From assembly GCA_963555705.1 (NCBI GenBank), contig OY743169.1:9982014-10046013 (forward strand): DNA of 64,000 bases, in the 5' to 3' direction. How positions within the stretch are numbered: the first letter of the stretch is position 1; every line of letters begins with the position of its first letter. Source of the stretch: Ligustrum vulgare (Eukaryota; Streptophyta; Magnoliopsida; Lamiales; Oleaceae). A program made the translations under genes and the position numbers. Of this stretch, positions 1 to 15,000 are shown one piece after another. The notes beneath the pieces are model-generated. The model made no database searches, had not been told where the DNA came from, and was given only the letters and a program-made list of their open reading frames with translations.

Positions 1-3000
1 AGGCTAAGATCTAGTTTCATCTGTCTCGGGTAATGTCAGAATACCAAACAAAACATTCAATGATGGGTATAGGGTAACAGGCGCAAAACATCCCTACATT
101 TCACTGATTTTGTGCAAATCCTTACCTTCAAAATTTTGGCATTTTATCCCTCAAATTTTTTGCATTTTCTTGCTAAAAACATCCCTAATGTCTATTTTCT
201 ATAACAAAAAATCGTTAGTTGACACATATATCATCCATTGACCAATTTAATGAAAGGCAAAAGAGTCTATTCTAGTATCAGTTCATTTAAAATTATTTAA
301 AAACGGAAAAACAAAAATAGGATCTTCTACTTTCATCTCCCGGCTTCACCCCCACTCCACCCCACTGACAACTGGAAGAAATCGGTCCGATCAGAAGAAA
401 GCAGCTCTTGCAAGGTTGAGTCTTGTGAACAGGAGCCTTAAGGTTGCCAACCTAAGAAGAACATGCAGGTTTTAAGATCCCTGGTAGAAAGTGAAGAAGC
501 CGAAAAATTGCCTTGAAATGCTATTTCTTTTGTTGCTATGCTCTTTAGTCTTTTGTATGCACACTAGAGTACCAGAAGTTTTACCATTTCTAATTTTATT
601 GAACTATCTTTTTAGTCAAATTGATGATGCTATCTAAATTTTGTACCATTACAGACATTAATTTCCCTTCTGCTTGTTTTTCTTTTACGTTAGTTGTGGT
701 TCCTTTGAGACTCAGCAAGTTATACTTATATATGGGTTTTTTTTATTTCTACACCATTGATGTTCTTTTTCAGCATCTTTCTCGATTGTGCAAAGAAAAC
801 CTGCAAAGAGAGGAGGAACCAGTTGGCATGACCAATGGCTTGGATGATTTCATTGAAATCCCAATAGAGTCATCCATGATTGGGTGCTCAAAAAGCCAGA
901 AGAGACGAAATCTTTAAATATTGGGAAGTAGACAAGCGTCGCCTTCTGAAAATCCTCTGTATCCCAGACCTCTGGGAGCCTTTTTTGGGCCAATTTCTTC
1001 CCTTTGGGGTGGGGATTGGGATGAAACCGGGAGGTGGAAGAAGATACTATTTTTATTTTCCCTTTATAAATATTTTTAATGAAATGATACTAGAATAGAC
1101 CATTTTTCCTTCCATTAAATTGATTACTGAAATGATTTATAGGCCAACTGAACGGAAATAGATGGAGGGGATTTTTTTGCAAGACAGTGCAAATTTGAGG
1201 GTGAAAATGCCAGAATTTTGAAGGTATGGACTTTTTGAGCCAATTACCCAAGAATATATATATATATATTAAGACTTGAAACATTTACCTCTCTTCCATC
1301 GAGGGCATTCATCGTTTGCAAGCAATCAATGTCAAAAACATAACTGTTGTCAGCAGCAGGGTCTAGATCATCTGTCTTCATAAGAAGACCAATGTATTCA
1401 CAAACAGGGGCCCCAGAAGCTATATAGTCCCAGGATCTGACACCCCAACCCATCCTTGGGGTACGAAACACCTGGTGATCAGTGTCAAAAATTATATAGA
1501 GGCTGACCTACAGTAGAAAAGAAAAACTGAATGCACATTCAAACCTCTAGTCGATAGTTAGGAGGCCTCTGAGATATCCGATTGACACATTTAGGTCCAC
1601 AGCCACAACTTGGACCACATTCAAACACAACAGCCTTTGGCTCAACTAGTCTGGCAACGTAAGTATGTAAGAACACATCATATCACTGAAATTGCAGAAT
1701 AGGAAATAAATATTTTTGACAGATTAATCAGGTTTCTCTTTTATTGTCCGGCTATGTCAAGGAATACTGATGAACGTTTCTGATTTATCAAGGAAAGCAT
1801 GCGTAAGAGTGAAAAGAAATGGAGAGGAAGTGACAACATGCTAACTTATGAAACAGTAGCAGTTCAAAGTGCCTACTTAGAGTCTTATACTCTGTTTGGT
1901 AAATCATTTATAAACCTTTGTTCATAAATATTATTTATAAATAGCGATGTGACAACATTTTGTTAGTCCATTTTTTTCTAAAAAATAAAAAATGGCGGAC
2001 AGGAATCTTTGACCAGCCAAATTTGTTAACATTTTTAAAAAATTGTCCAATAAAATGTTGTCACATGACCTTTTATAAACAAAATAATTTACGAATTTTA
2101 CCAATCTGAGGCTTAGAAATCATACTCTAGATAAACTGAAGGCCCGTTTTCATAGGTGGAATCTCAATTCCACAAAGAATGAGAGAAGCTCTTTCCATTG
2201 TTTGATTATGACAAACATGAAAGCAGAAAGGTAATAGTTGCCCAAAAAAATAAAAATAAAAATCCACAGCCCCACCACCCATACTGTAACACCCGCACTT
2301 AATTCTTGGATTTATTTGCAAGAAATTGAAGTTTAGGGAGTGGAAATGAATGTCTGTTGGTTTCTCCACTAATTGTCATCATTAAGGGCTATTATGTGGA
2401 TTAAATGGGCAAGAATATGAATGAGCAAGAATATGAAATGGTCGAGAATATGAATGGGCAAGAATATGAAATGGTCAAGAATATGAATGGGCAAGAATAT
2501 GCAATGGTCAAGAATATGAATAGGCAAGAATATGAATGGGCTTTCATTAATTATTTTGGTCACCTCACCTCACCTCACCTATTTAAACCCCTTTCCACTT
2601 TCACACAACCCTACACATACACACTCTATACTACGAGGAGATCCGTGCACTCACAAGTTATAGCAATTCAAGGTGTTCAAGAAGCTTTGGTCTATTTCCT
2701 ATTACACTCCATTTTTAATCTTCTAAATGGTAAGTATGTTATGTTTTCTATGTTTGGATCATTACTAAGAAACACTTTCAAGAAATTATTATGGGTCTCA
2801 TATGATATGATATGATATGTTTATGATTATGCTAAGGGGACCGGAGTTTAGTAGCGCTACACATAAGAATTCTTACCTCTTGTGTTCGGTAAAATTCTTG
2901 TATCTCCCTATGTTGATTATGATCCTTATGTTATTCATGATAATTATTTATGACATGCTTACTGAGATTTTTGAAAAATCTCATTCCATGATATTTATTT

Positions 3001-6000
3001 TTTTCAGATAATTGATGGTTCGAGGCGGTCAAAACGGAGGTGGCAATAGTGGCTAAACTTGATGAGAAAATTGGACTAAACAACTTTCAATTCCTATGTT
3101 TTAATTTTATGCAGAAACAATATTCTCTATTTTAATTCCGCAATGAAACTATGAATATTAAAGTTGCACCATATTTATCTATTTGTGAAACTTTTATTAT
3201 TGCTATGTAAGTCTCGATAAAATGATTTGAATCTTTATTTGGTGTCACTCGAATGGCCAAGAATTCGGGTCGTCACAGTTGGTATCGGAGCAAAGGTATG
3301 CTTTCCTGTAGATTTTTTAAATCATTTCAAAATATTTCTACAAAGAACGTTATTGCAATTAATCTATTTTAATTGCAGTTAAAGTAATTAATTTTCTTCA
3401 TATTTTACATCATTTTAAAAAAAAAAAAAAAATTATAAATCAGATTTTGATCTAATCACTTGTGCAAATTTTAGTTTAATTATTTTTGTTATTGGGCCCA
3501 ATTTTACGTAAAGATGCGAAATGGTTAATGATTATTTCCTAAGAAATAGATTATTCTTTAATTATGAAATATTTTAACTCATCAGTCCGTCACGCCACTT
3601 TCCACATCTTGACTCCTCGAACCAGGTATGTTATATGTTTTGCTAGTCATTTACGATTTTATTGAGACATGTTAAATACGAAATATTTGTACATTGAGAC
3701 TTTACATGCTATATAGTGTGATATAAATTGATAGAAGCCTCAATTATTCCCAACGTAGAATCATGAGACATAGAAGATACATATAAGAATTTTGGCACAT
3801 ATTAAGCTTAGTAAGATTTATCGAGGGGCAAGGGCAAATGGATACCAAATTCATCGAGACGAAATTGTGTATCACCTCGACCGAACTCTCACTCCGTATT
3901 GGATGAAATTCATCAAAAGAATTGAAGAGACATTCGACTACCAAACCTCCCCAGATGTGTTACTACGATGCATGAGGGAAAGGTGGAGGGTAAATCGTGA
4001 AGACATTTACGACATTGATAGGGCGCCAGGCTACGAACAAAATCCAAACAATATCCTACCAATACCTAAAGTTAATTACGAGGGACACCATGTTGAAGAC
4101 GAACCAAGTGAGTACAGCCCTGTATCGTATTCCGGAATTGATCCAAGGCCAAACACCGAGGGAAATTAACATGAGAGTTCTAATGGGAACTATTAGTTGA
4201 CGACTAGTTTTCTTGTGTTTAAATTTATGTCTTTATGAACCCCATTATGTTTTAGTATGTTTGGACATTGGGTATGCCTAATGGTCCATTATTTATGTTA
4301 ACTTATGAATGTTTATAAATAAAACATGTTATTCCCTTAAGTTTCTTGCTTTCAAGTTGATAGTCGCCATTATTTAATTAAGGCTATGGCACCACCAAGA
4401 CGTGGAAGAACTAACAACAGTAATAACCAAACCCAAGAGCCCCCACAACCTATTCAACTACAACCTTTTGCAGTTGACCCACAATTTGCCCAGCAGTTTC
4501 TGGCTATGATGCAAACTTTTGTGCAAGCTACTGCACCACCACCACCGCCTCCTCAACAGCCAACACCAACACCAACGCCACCACCTTCTTCGCCACCTCC
4601 TCAACCAGAGCAACAATAGGAAGTTGTACCCGACACTAGGACCACTGTCACTATTGTTGAATAATTCAGGAAACAGCAACCCCCTATCTTCTATGGCAGT
4701 ACGGATCCCTTGGAAGCGGAGGACTGGCTAGTAGGAATGGAGAGGATTTTCGAACTCATTGACTACCTGAACCCTAAAAGGGTGATCTGTGCAACCTTTA
4801 TGCTACGTAAAGGAGCTAGGCGTTGGTGGGACACCACTGCTAGATCAAGGACTCCTGGTTATGTTTGGATGTGGGATGAATTCAAGGAGTTATTTTTTGA
4901 AAAAATACTACCCCACGAACATCCAAAATCGGAAGGAAGCTGAATTTCTTACTTTGACTCAAGGTTCGATGTCCTTGATTGAGTACGAGCAAAAGTTTGA
5001 TGAGTTGGCTCATTATGCTCCTGGATTTGTGGATACGGAAGAGAAAAAGACAAGACGTTTCGAACAAGGTTTGAGGGATGACTTGAAACGAACTGTTATT
5101 GTGCTCCAGCTTGAAAGTTACCATGATTTGCTGGCAAGAGCACAACTGGCAAATTTCAAAAATCGCACTAGCGGGGAAGATAGGCAACATGGTGAACAAT
5201 CAGAGAAGCAAAAACGGGTGGATAACAAACAGCCAGAGAAGCGAAAGTGGATGGATAACAAAGGAAAAGGAAAACAGATTTTTTCCAAGAAAGGAAGAGG
5301 GAATTCGACACAAGGTAGCAATAAGAGCTACCCACGTTGTGAAAAATGCCAGAAGCATCACCAGGGAGCTTGTCTTATGGGGACGAATTCATGTTTTCGA
5401 TGTGGAGAACTAGGACACATGGCTCAATATTGTCCTAAGTATGGTCAGCAAGGGAACGACCAACAAAAGCTACAAGGTAATAATCAACAAAGACCGTATG
5501 GAAACAATCAACAGAGGAATAATCAGAATAAACAGGGCAATGCACCTGGGGGACAGGCTAGGGTTTATGCATTGGGAGGACAAGTTGAGGATCTGAATCG
5601 AAATGTCTTGGCAGGTAAAGTCCTCATTTCCAACTTACAAGCCTATGTATTGATAGATTCTGGTGCTACTCACTCATTTATATCCCCTAAGTTTGTAAGT
5701 AAATTGAATGTTACAATTGAACATACACAATTCCCTTTAGGAGTGACGATGCCCAATAGTGATGTGTTAAATACTGATCGCATAACCAGAGTGACTAAAG
5801 TAGAGATTGATGGTAGATCACTAGAGATGGAGCTATATGTACTAGATATAGACGAATTCGATGTAATTGAATGGATTGGCTATCCAAGAACCACGCATTA
5901 ATTCGTTGCTTTGAGAAGGAAGTAATTTTCCAAAGACCAGGGGAAGAAGAATTTCGACTATCTGTAGCTGGATGTGGACCCTTATCTCGCGTCATTTATG

Positions 6001-9000
6001 CATTGAAAGCACGACGGCTTTTCTGATGTCTATAATAAGTAAGGACGAGAACAATGGACCAACAATTAGCAATGTTAAAGTTGTGTGTGAATATCCGGAA
6101 GTCTTTCCCGAGGAGTTACCTGGCATACCACCAGAACGAAAGGTAGAATTCACGATTGACCTCATTCCCGACTCAGGACCAATCTCCAAAGCCCTGTATA
6201 GAATGGCGCCCAAAGAATTACAAGAGCTGAAGGCACAGATAGAAGGACTATTGGAGATGAGTTTCATCCGGCCCAGTGTATCACCATGGGGAGCGCCAAT
6301 GTTATTTGTTAAGAAAAAGGATAGGTCGATGAGAATGTGCATCGATTACAGAGAATTGAATCGGATCACTATCAAGAATAAATATCCCCTTCCCAGGATT
6401 GAAGATTTACTTGATCAGCTATGAGGTGCATCGGTATTCTCCAAGATTGACTTAAGGTCTGGTTACCATCAGTTGAGAGTCAAAGCTAGTGATGTCTCCA
6501 AGACAGCATTTAGAACTCGGTATGGACACTACGAGTTCTTGGTTATGCCTTTTGGGCTAACGAATGCTCTTGGGGTCTTTATAGATTTAATGAACCGCGT
6601 TTTCCATGATTATCTGGATAAATTTCTTATTGTATTCATCGATGATATCCTGATCTATTCGAGAAATAAAGAACATGAGGAGCACTTAAAGATCGTGTTA
6701 GGGATTTTGAAGAAGGAGAAGCTCTACGCCAAATTCAAGAAGTGTGAATTTTGGCTAGACCGAGTAGCATTCATCGGACATGTTACGTCACAAGGAATAG
6801 AGGTAGATCCCAGTAAAGTAGAAGCAATGTTAAATTGGCCAAAACCAACCAATGTAGGAGAAATTCGTAGTTTCTTGGGTTTAGCAGGATACTATCGGAG
6901 GTTCATTGAGGGATTCTCCAAAATATCGGGACCTCTCATACAACTAACGCGCAAGAATGCAACGTTTGAATGGACAAAGGATTGTGAGCTAAGTTGCCAA
7001 AAATTAAAACAGAAGTTGGTGAATGCGCCAGTGCTAACCATACCCACTGGGTCAGATGGTTTTGTGATTTATAGTGATGCTTCAAAGCAAGGCCCGGGAT
7101 GTGTCTTAATGCAGCACGGTAAAGTGGTCGCATATGCATCAAGACAATTAAAGATACATGAAAGGAACTACCCCACGCATGATCTAGAACTTGCCGCAGT
7201 GGTCCATGCACTAAAAATTTGGAGACCACTACCTTTACGGAGGCAAGTGTGACATTTATACGGACCATAAAAGCCTCAAATATATCTTCACACAGAAGGA
7301 GTTGAATATGAGGCAGAGAAGATTGCTAGAGTTAGTTAAAGACTATGATTGTGAAATTCATTATCACCCTGGCAAAGCAAATGTAGTTGTTGATGCCTTA
7401 AGTCGTAAAGTTACAAGTCAATTAGCCATGTTGACAATGCAAGAACCATTATGGAGAGAATTTGAGAAATTGAGTCTTGAAGTTGTCACACATACGCAAA
7501 TCAGTTTGTCACCACCAAAACCAACCAAACTGATAAAATTTACTAGGAAAGGCAACAGTATAATTCCTCCTTCAAAATTGTCAAGGGCAAATTATTTCAA
7601 CTTACCTCCTGGAATGGAGCATACATCTAATTTAGCCTCCCTTCGGCGGCTTGAAAATTGATTATAAATAGAATATTTTTTATTTTCAAGGTAAAATATG
7701 TTGTTTCAAAAAATGTGTGGCTAAAGAAAATTGTAATCTTTATAAAAATGGTTTAAAATAATGTTACTAAACAAAGGGTTATGTGTATCATTATAGCTTA
7801 AAGGACAAAATCAAGAAGTGTAAGGACGCCAAATATTTTAAATCCCTACTAAAATAATAATGATAGTTTCTAGTTTAGGCATTCAATTAGTTTTCTTCAC
7901 AATATCATTTTGCCTTATCTAAACTACCTTAAAAGTGTAAATAGGAGAGAATCTTTTGATTTATGAATTTAACCTCACATTTTCTCCCTAAACCAAATAC
8001 ACCCTTTAAAATCAAACGCCACCTCCCCCATTTAAAACCCTAGAAAACAGATGACAAACCCTCACCCACCAAATGCTCTCCATCGTCGTGCCAATTGTTC
8101 AACAGGGAATTTTTTCCCCTTTATTCATTCTTTTAGGGAAATACACGAAGGCTCTTCCTTTGTATAGGAATGCCTTAAGAGTATTTCAAGACACTTGAAA
8201 TATGAAAAACACCCATACGAAAAAGCTCATGGAGTACTTGCGCCGGGCAGAGGATGGGGACAAGGAGAAGCTAAGGACCGGGTTGAATTCTTCTATCATC
8301 ACGGAAAAGCCAAATGTTAATTGGAATGATGTTGCGGGTTTGGAGAGCACGAAGCAAGAGCTACAGGAGGCTGTGATTTTGCCTATGAAATTCCGCTCAG
8401 TTTTTCACTAGTAATTAATGTTTTCCTCCTAAGTTCGATTGCTGAATATTTGATATATAATTATAGTTATTAAAGTTTATTATACCATGTATGCATTTTT
8501 CTGTTTTGCTTGGAATAGTTTAAAGAATTAAGAATTGGCTTCATATAATTTGCATGATGAAATATTGATACTAACTCATCATCATCGAATAAAAAATTGC
8601 AGCATACTTGTGTATTAGAAGGAATAATTTTAATCTGAGAGTAGGATATGTATGTTCAAGTTCATTGAACTATGGTGATGTTGATTGTTAATGATATAAG
8701 TCGAACAATCCAACTATATGTTGCTTAGATTCCAATCTGCAATTTTTCTAAACTGCAACAAGGTATATCATGTTGCCTTTATGGGTAATTTAAATTAAAT
8801 TAGTTTACTTAACAAAAATAAAGTAAATACAAAAGAAGATGCAGCGAGGTTCTCTTACCATATGTTTGTGCATATTTGTAACTTTCATATGAAAATAAAA
8901 AAGATCACATAATTCATGGTTCCGCCTATGTGTATAAATATGGTTTCGTGGTCTTTCTATTATTTAGAGAGTCTCTGTCTTTCTTTTAGTTAGACAGTCT

Positions 9001-12000
9001 TTGGATGAAAGAACCGATCATTTATATTATATTTTTAAAATTTTTATTATTTATGTGTTTTTTGGATGTGATTTTTGTAGGTTTTGTTATTATAAATGTT
9101 GAGTTTTTTATTTTTTTTGCTGATTAATGCAGGTTCTGGATTTGTTTCACAAGACCTTTACCTTCATGGGTTTATGATACTTGGATTGAACTGCCTGCAA
9201 ATTACACTGTTGGTGTTGTCGTTGCATTGTATGTAAGTAAATCTTTATATAGTAATTTCATTTTTCTATTCAACCATTTTTTAGTCAACGTTGAATGAAA
9301 CCTCTGATTTTTTATCTCTTTAGAATTTCTGATACTAAAAAATCCAACAAAAATATGTAACTAGAATCTGAATGTTGTTAATTTTAATCAACTTAAAACA
9401 AAATCAAGCCCAAATTCTGCGAGGTTCTCTTAGCATATATTTGTGCATATTTATACTTTCATATGAAAATCAATGACCCCATAATTCATGGTTCCGCACG
9501 TGTATCAAAATGGTTTCGTGGTCTTTCTATTATTTAGACGGTCTCTATATGAAAGAACCGGTCATTTATATATTTTTAAATTTTTTATTTATAATGTGTT
9601 TCTTGGATGTGACTTTTGTATGTTTTGTTATTATTATAAATATTGAGTTTTTAATTTATTTATTTATTTTGGTTGATAAATGCAGGTTTTGCATTTGTTT
9701 CACAAGACCTTTACCTTCATGGTTTTACGGTACTTAGATTGAACTACCTGTAGATAACACTACCGGTGTTGTCATTGCATTTTATGCAAGTAAATCTTGA
9801 TTAAGTTTTTTTTTTTTTTTTTATTCATTCTTTTAAATCAACTGTTGAATGAAACCCCTAATTTTTTATCTCTTTGAAATTTCTGATACTGAAAAATCCA
9901 ATAAAAATGTGTAACTAGAATCTTAGCCCCTATTTGGGAGGGCTTTTTTCCACATATTCTATCAAAATTTTATGGTCCATATTTTGACCATGTAATATAA
10001 TATTATTTCTTTTAGGCAATGTCAGGCAGTCACTGTGCAAGGCAGTACAAACTGTTCTTCTAAATGACTGTTGTACCCTTCCGTAATTACACTTTAAACA
10101 ATCAAATGCAACTCGCAAGGGCAAAATGGAAAAAACCCATCAACAAGTTCAGAGAAATGCTGGAATGTCGGTCAATTCATTTGAAATGTTCAGACTGGCC
10201 CATAATCGTGCCCAGATGGGCTTAATGTTGTTAATTTTAATTAACTTAATACATAATCAAGCCCAATATGGTTGGTTATATGGACATGCTCAAATAATTA
10301 GCGAATAGACTACAGATGTCAAATAGGTGATATATTCGAGAAGAACCATGACGAAATAGACTTCGAGTCCTTAGAAACGTCAAAGCAAAAAAGTTCGAGA
10401 ATTCAAACAAATATTTATGGAAATGGAAGCGCGAACGTTGGACGAGAAGAAAGATATGGCCTCTAGTTTGATCCCTCCAAGGATTTCCATCAATACAATA
10501 TCTTATGGACTGAGAATCAGATTGTGTAAGAAACCTTCAACACCATTGTCATTTTTTTAATATTATTTCTTTACTGTTTTTTTGGTTAAATAAATATATC
10601 TGCATAAAAGTTTTGGTGAATCTGATTCTTGGGACTATTTGGATTAAATTTGTTCTTTCTAATATAACATTACACATCATTTTGCCTATGATGTACTTGT
10701 ATCCATACTTTAATCTAAGCTTCTGGTTTATTATTTTACAAGCAATTTCTAGATTGTAAGTTAAACTACAGCAAATTTTGACCCACAATGAAACTATGCA
10801 GTCTATATGTTTATTTCCACCTGAAATAATAAAGATCAAAGAATGAAAGAAGAAGAAAAATGAATTGGACAATTGGCTCCATATGTAATGAGCAGTCTAA
10901 AACAGCATGGAGCATGAATTAGTCATAAAGAAGGGCTTGAACTCATCTAAAAACTATCATTTTGTGATCGTTATTCTAAAGACTAAACAAATAAAGTTAC
11001 AAAGCTGCTGTTGTGTTATTTTACAGGGAAGAAATACCGACTTCGTTTGGTTTTCATTAAAATTTTCTCATTTTTCTACAGCACTCAATCTCAATCCTTC
11101 ATTAAAAGTCAAGCCCACAATATTTGTCTTTTAACCCAAATTTCAACCATCCATTTTCCTAAAAATCACTATTCATTAAAAAAAAAACTCATTTTAAACA
11201 ATACCAAACACAACGACTATATCCTTGAATCCATTATGAAATTTATGGAGCAATGCTTATTTTTTGCTATTTTTGAATGTTCTTAGTGCATTAATTCAAA
11301 TATATTGTCAGCGCAAGTACTTATAATTTTATGAGAACGTGTTTAATCAAAGTAGAGTGGATTGTATTGATTGTATAAATTATTTAATATGGAGAAATAT
11401 TGTTAGATTATAAATAGTTCGTAATTTTTAATTTCACAATTGTGTTCAAAAAAGTAATGCTATATTTGTAACATTATATTTCAGTTTATTCAAAACTTTG
11501 TGACATTGTATCCATACTTTCAATTAAAGTTTATTTATTTATTTATTTTTCAATTTTAGTTTTGCAATTACCTCAATTGCCTTAAAATAGAGTATAAATT
11601 CAAATTTAATACTAATATCATATATCGTTTATGTGAGACATGCAACACCCGTGCTTATCACTAGTTAATATGAAAGTTATTGTAGATTTTGGAAAGTTAT
11701 AAAATAATTTAGATGACCAACTCCACATGACCATGGTGAATTCAGGAAAAACATGGAGACTAAAATATCAAGCTACCTAGAAGACACGTAGGAAATCAAA
11801 CTTGGGTAAGAAAAAAGTCAACCTGCCCATGGGAAAATGTGATCAATGAAAATCGATGAAAAGTCCTAAGGGAACCAATAGGATATGGAAATCATTTGGT
11901 CAATAGAGGTAAGAAGCAGCAATATTTCGAGATTAACAAATACTAATTGACCAAAATATTTATGCTCCAATATCAACTCCTTTATCCAATACACAATTAA

Positions 12001-15000
12001 AGTCCATGAATGCGAGGATGTTTTAAGTTATTCAGTGCCTGTTTGGTGTACGATAAATTAGAGAAATTTTTGATTGTGTGGTTGAAAAGTTATTGAAAAG
12101 TGTGTAAAGTGGTAGGTCTCATAGAAATATGTGATTGTAAATGAATTTGAGGAAAAATTTGATAAATTCCTCCTGGACCAAACAGGCACAAAATTTCACC
12201 ATGTTTTGCAAAGTGAAAAGATATAGCAACCTGAAGAAAGATCAGAACAAATTTGTTAACATATACTAACTAATATGGTCTATCAATGGCGTAAGAGTCT
12301 TAGATGTAATTAGTTTCTCACCTTCCACCATGGCTGTGCACATATGGGAAATCACCTCCATTAAGTTTAGCACAAGCACAAGTTCTAGGATCTGTACACT
12401 TGTCTTGACAATTGCATCCAGGAGGAGCATTTATACAGGGATTTATATTCTTAGCAAACTTCATATCCTTGATGTAGGTGAAACCTATTCCCAAGACCAA
12501 AAACAAAACAATATTGGAAGAATATCAAGGACAGAGTTGACATGCATACAAAAAAGGAACAAACATTTCAAAAAGTTTAAATCACATAATTAATTAAGTA
12601 TATTGGAGAGGAAAACATATATATCATATAACTGCGCCTCATCTATCTATGTTTTAAAAAGATGGAAATGAGTACTGAGGAGTTTTTCCTTCATGAGGCA
12701 AAAAAAATTAGTAAAACATAGAAAAATATATAAAAATAACATGTATTACTTTTTTGCCGGAGATGGTCACCTTCGAGCCAGAGTTTATGATTGGTTTTTG
12801 TTTATACATTTTCCTTTTTCCTTTTGTTTTAGGATTAGTTTGATTTGTTTACTTTTATTTATAATTATGCAAGTGTTCGGGTTGGCTCATTTAACGGGGT
12901 GAGCCGCAAGTTGGCTCGTAAAAACACGAGCAGCTCGACTCGTCAAAAAGACGAGTCAATCAACGAGCCAAGCAATGAACTGGGAAAACGAGCTGAGCAT
13001 AAGCTCATCTCACCCATACATGAGCGGCTCGTGGCTTATTGCCACGAGCAGTTTTCACGTGAAAGCCTGCCGCTCGACTAGCAGGTTCGTGAAAACAGTG
13101 ACTGAAACAGTCATATTTTCAAATTTTTTTCAACGTTTTATTTTCACTTTCACCTATAAATACAACATTTTTCATTCTAATTTCACACAAATTCTTTACA
13201 ATTATCTACTCTCTTCTATTATAATCAAATCTCAATTTACATATTTCATCTCAATTTACATATTTCAATTCAATTACTATGCCCCTGTTTGAGCCCCATT
13301 ATTTGGGAAATAATGTGATTTTGAATAGTATTTTTAGGAGAATGTGGTTAAAATTTGTTTAAAAATCAAATATTGTGGACTTTACTAAAATAGATGGGTG
13401 AGATTGAGTGTTTAAAAACTTGATTTTCAAATAATGGGGCTCAAACAGGGGCTATATATTACATTTATACACATTTCATTTTTACATTCTACTTCAACAC
13501 GTTACAATTTTCATACTACAAGCTACAAACTTACAACTACAAGTCTACACTTCTACAATCACATTCTTCTATTTCTTCAAGTTGAGTTTTTCTACACATA
13601 AAAGATGGATCGCGGGAGTCAATTTGTTGAGAAATTGTTCGACAGGGAAATTGGAGAATCAACCCCACAATTTCACATTAATGAAGAATTTTCCGACCTC
13701 AACGACATTCTCATCCCAGAAAATATGATGAGATTGGTCGTCATCCAATTGATTTAGATGACATTGAAGAAGATGTTGAAATCTTTGAAGATGTGCCGAT
13801 CGATATTCCCAGCGCAAGAGGAAAGCAAAAGGGTAAGAAAGCTGCAAGTGTAGGAAACATTTTAAATAGGTCTCAACTGAGCGTACAACTGATGGAAACC
13901 AAAAGTTTAAAGCAGTGTGCAAATACTTTGTACAACAGTTGGCAAGGCAAAAGAATATACGTACTACCTACCTCAACAGTCACTATTGCAAATGTGTGAC
14001 CAAACATGGTCGCCTTGACAAGTTTTTATCATTCAATCAACATATTATCTGAGGTATACTACCTTACTAGTTCAAGAGTTAATGAACGTCTTTTTATTAT
14101 TGCAAGAACTTTTCATAAGTATAGAAATTGATTCATTTTTTACTACTACGTTAATTGCATTGGAACTAAAATATAGAAAATATTGAGAAGATTTACCCAT
14201 GTTATTTCTTTTAACGTGCATAATGGACCCGCATTACAATTTAAAAGGTACGGTACATATTATTTTAAAAATCGGTAACGCATTGATTTTGGACTCCCCT
14301 ATCATTTATCATTTATATAATAATATAGAAAGCACATTTGTGACCATGTATAACACATATGCAATATGATTTGGTGCTAAGTTAGTCGTACACCGTCCGC
14401 ACCATCACATTCTACTTCGCTTCGAAAAGACAAAGTAGAACTTTTGGATCTAATGGAAGAAATTGGGGATAGACAAGGAACTTCTTAGATTACGTCCCTC
14501 ATTTTTCAGAACACATCTGAATCTAGATCATCTGTTCCGCTAGTAATACTTGAAGAATTGAAAAATTATTTTAAATAAGAATTACTTAGAAATGTAGATC
14601 CTACTGATTCTTTACAATTTGATTTACTTGAATTTTGGCGACAAGCGAACGGAGATATCCAATTATTTTCACCAAGGCAGAAGATCTACTAACGTCTCCA
14701 ACTAGCACAGTAGTTTCCGAGTCTGCTCTTAGTGTAGGTAAAAGGACTGTCGAAAGTAAGGAGCCAACTCAAAGAAGACATTTTTGAAGCGTTAATGTGC
14801 GTCCAAGATTGAGAAGACGCTCATTTTCGTATACAAAATAAGATGCCAAAATTACATGTAGTCAAGTAAATGGTCTTTAGTTTTAAAATTTTAATCTCTT
14901 TACTTTACATAATCATATTTTCTCTAAATATTTTATTATTTCAAAACAAAAATTGTACATGTAACAAGTTGTTCGTGTACAATTTTAACTCCGCCTACTA

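Larger units (their letters stand above)
2285..7490 (+). mobile_element. Ty3/gypsy LTR retrotransposon, 3'-truncated, in SUVH4 intron 11
   Basis: Order seen: 5' LTR, tRNA-Met primer site, a small leader ORF, gag with a zinc knuckle, aspartic protease, reverse transcriptase and RNase H. Similarity stops shortly after the RNase H/connection region near 7490. No integrase and no 3' LTR are visible, so the copy is a truncated relic, inverted relative to the host gene. Stops and frameshifts break gag and pol (details in the sub-features). Lacking integrase, it cannot be placed by chromodomain. Confidence 0.85.
8842..9920 (+). repeat. Tandem duplication of about 550 bp carrying an XTH exon
   Basis: Segments 8842-9376 and 9417-9920 match along their length. 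Both contain GCGAGGTTCTCTTA, CATAATTCATGGTTCCGC, TGGTTTCGTGGTCTTTC and the exon fragment described separately, in the same order and orientation. They differ by many point changes and small indels, so the duplication is old. Confidence 0.8.

Noticed and set aside
1..20. SUVH4 exon 14
   Set aside because: An acceptor-like CAG and an open MKLDLSL are compatible in phase, but 20 bases are too few to confirm. Mentioned only as possible.
2405..2815. 136-codon open frame at 2405-2815
   Set aside because: Its first third is minisatellite translation and the rest lies in the gypsy LTR.
4458..4731. Overlapping frames over the CCACCACC-rich part of gypsy gag
   Set aside because: Compositional shadows of the proline-rich gag N-terminus.
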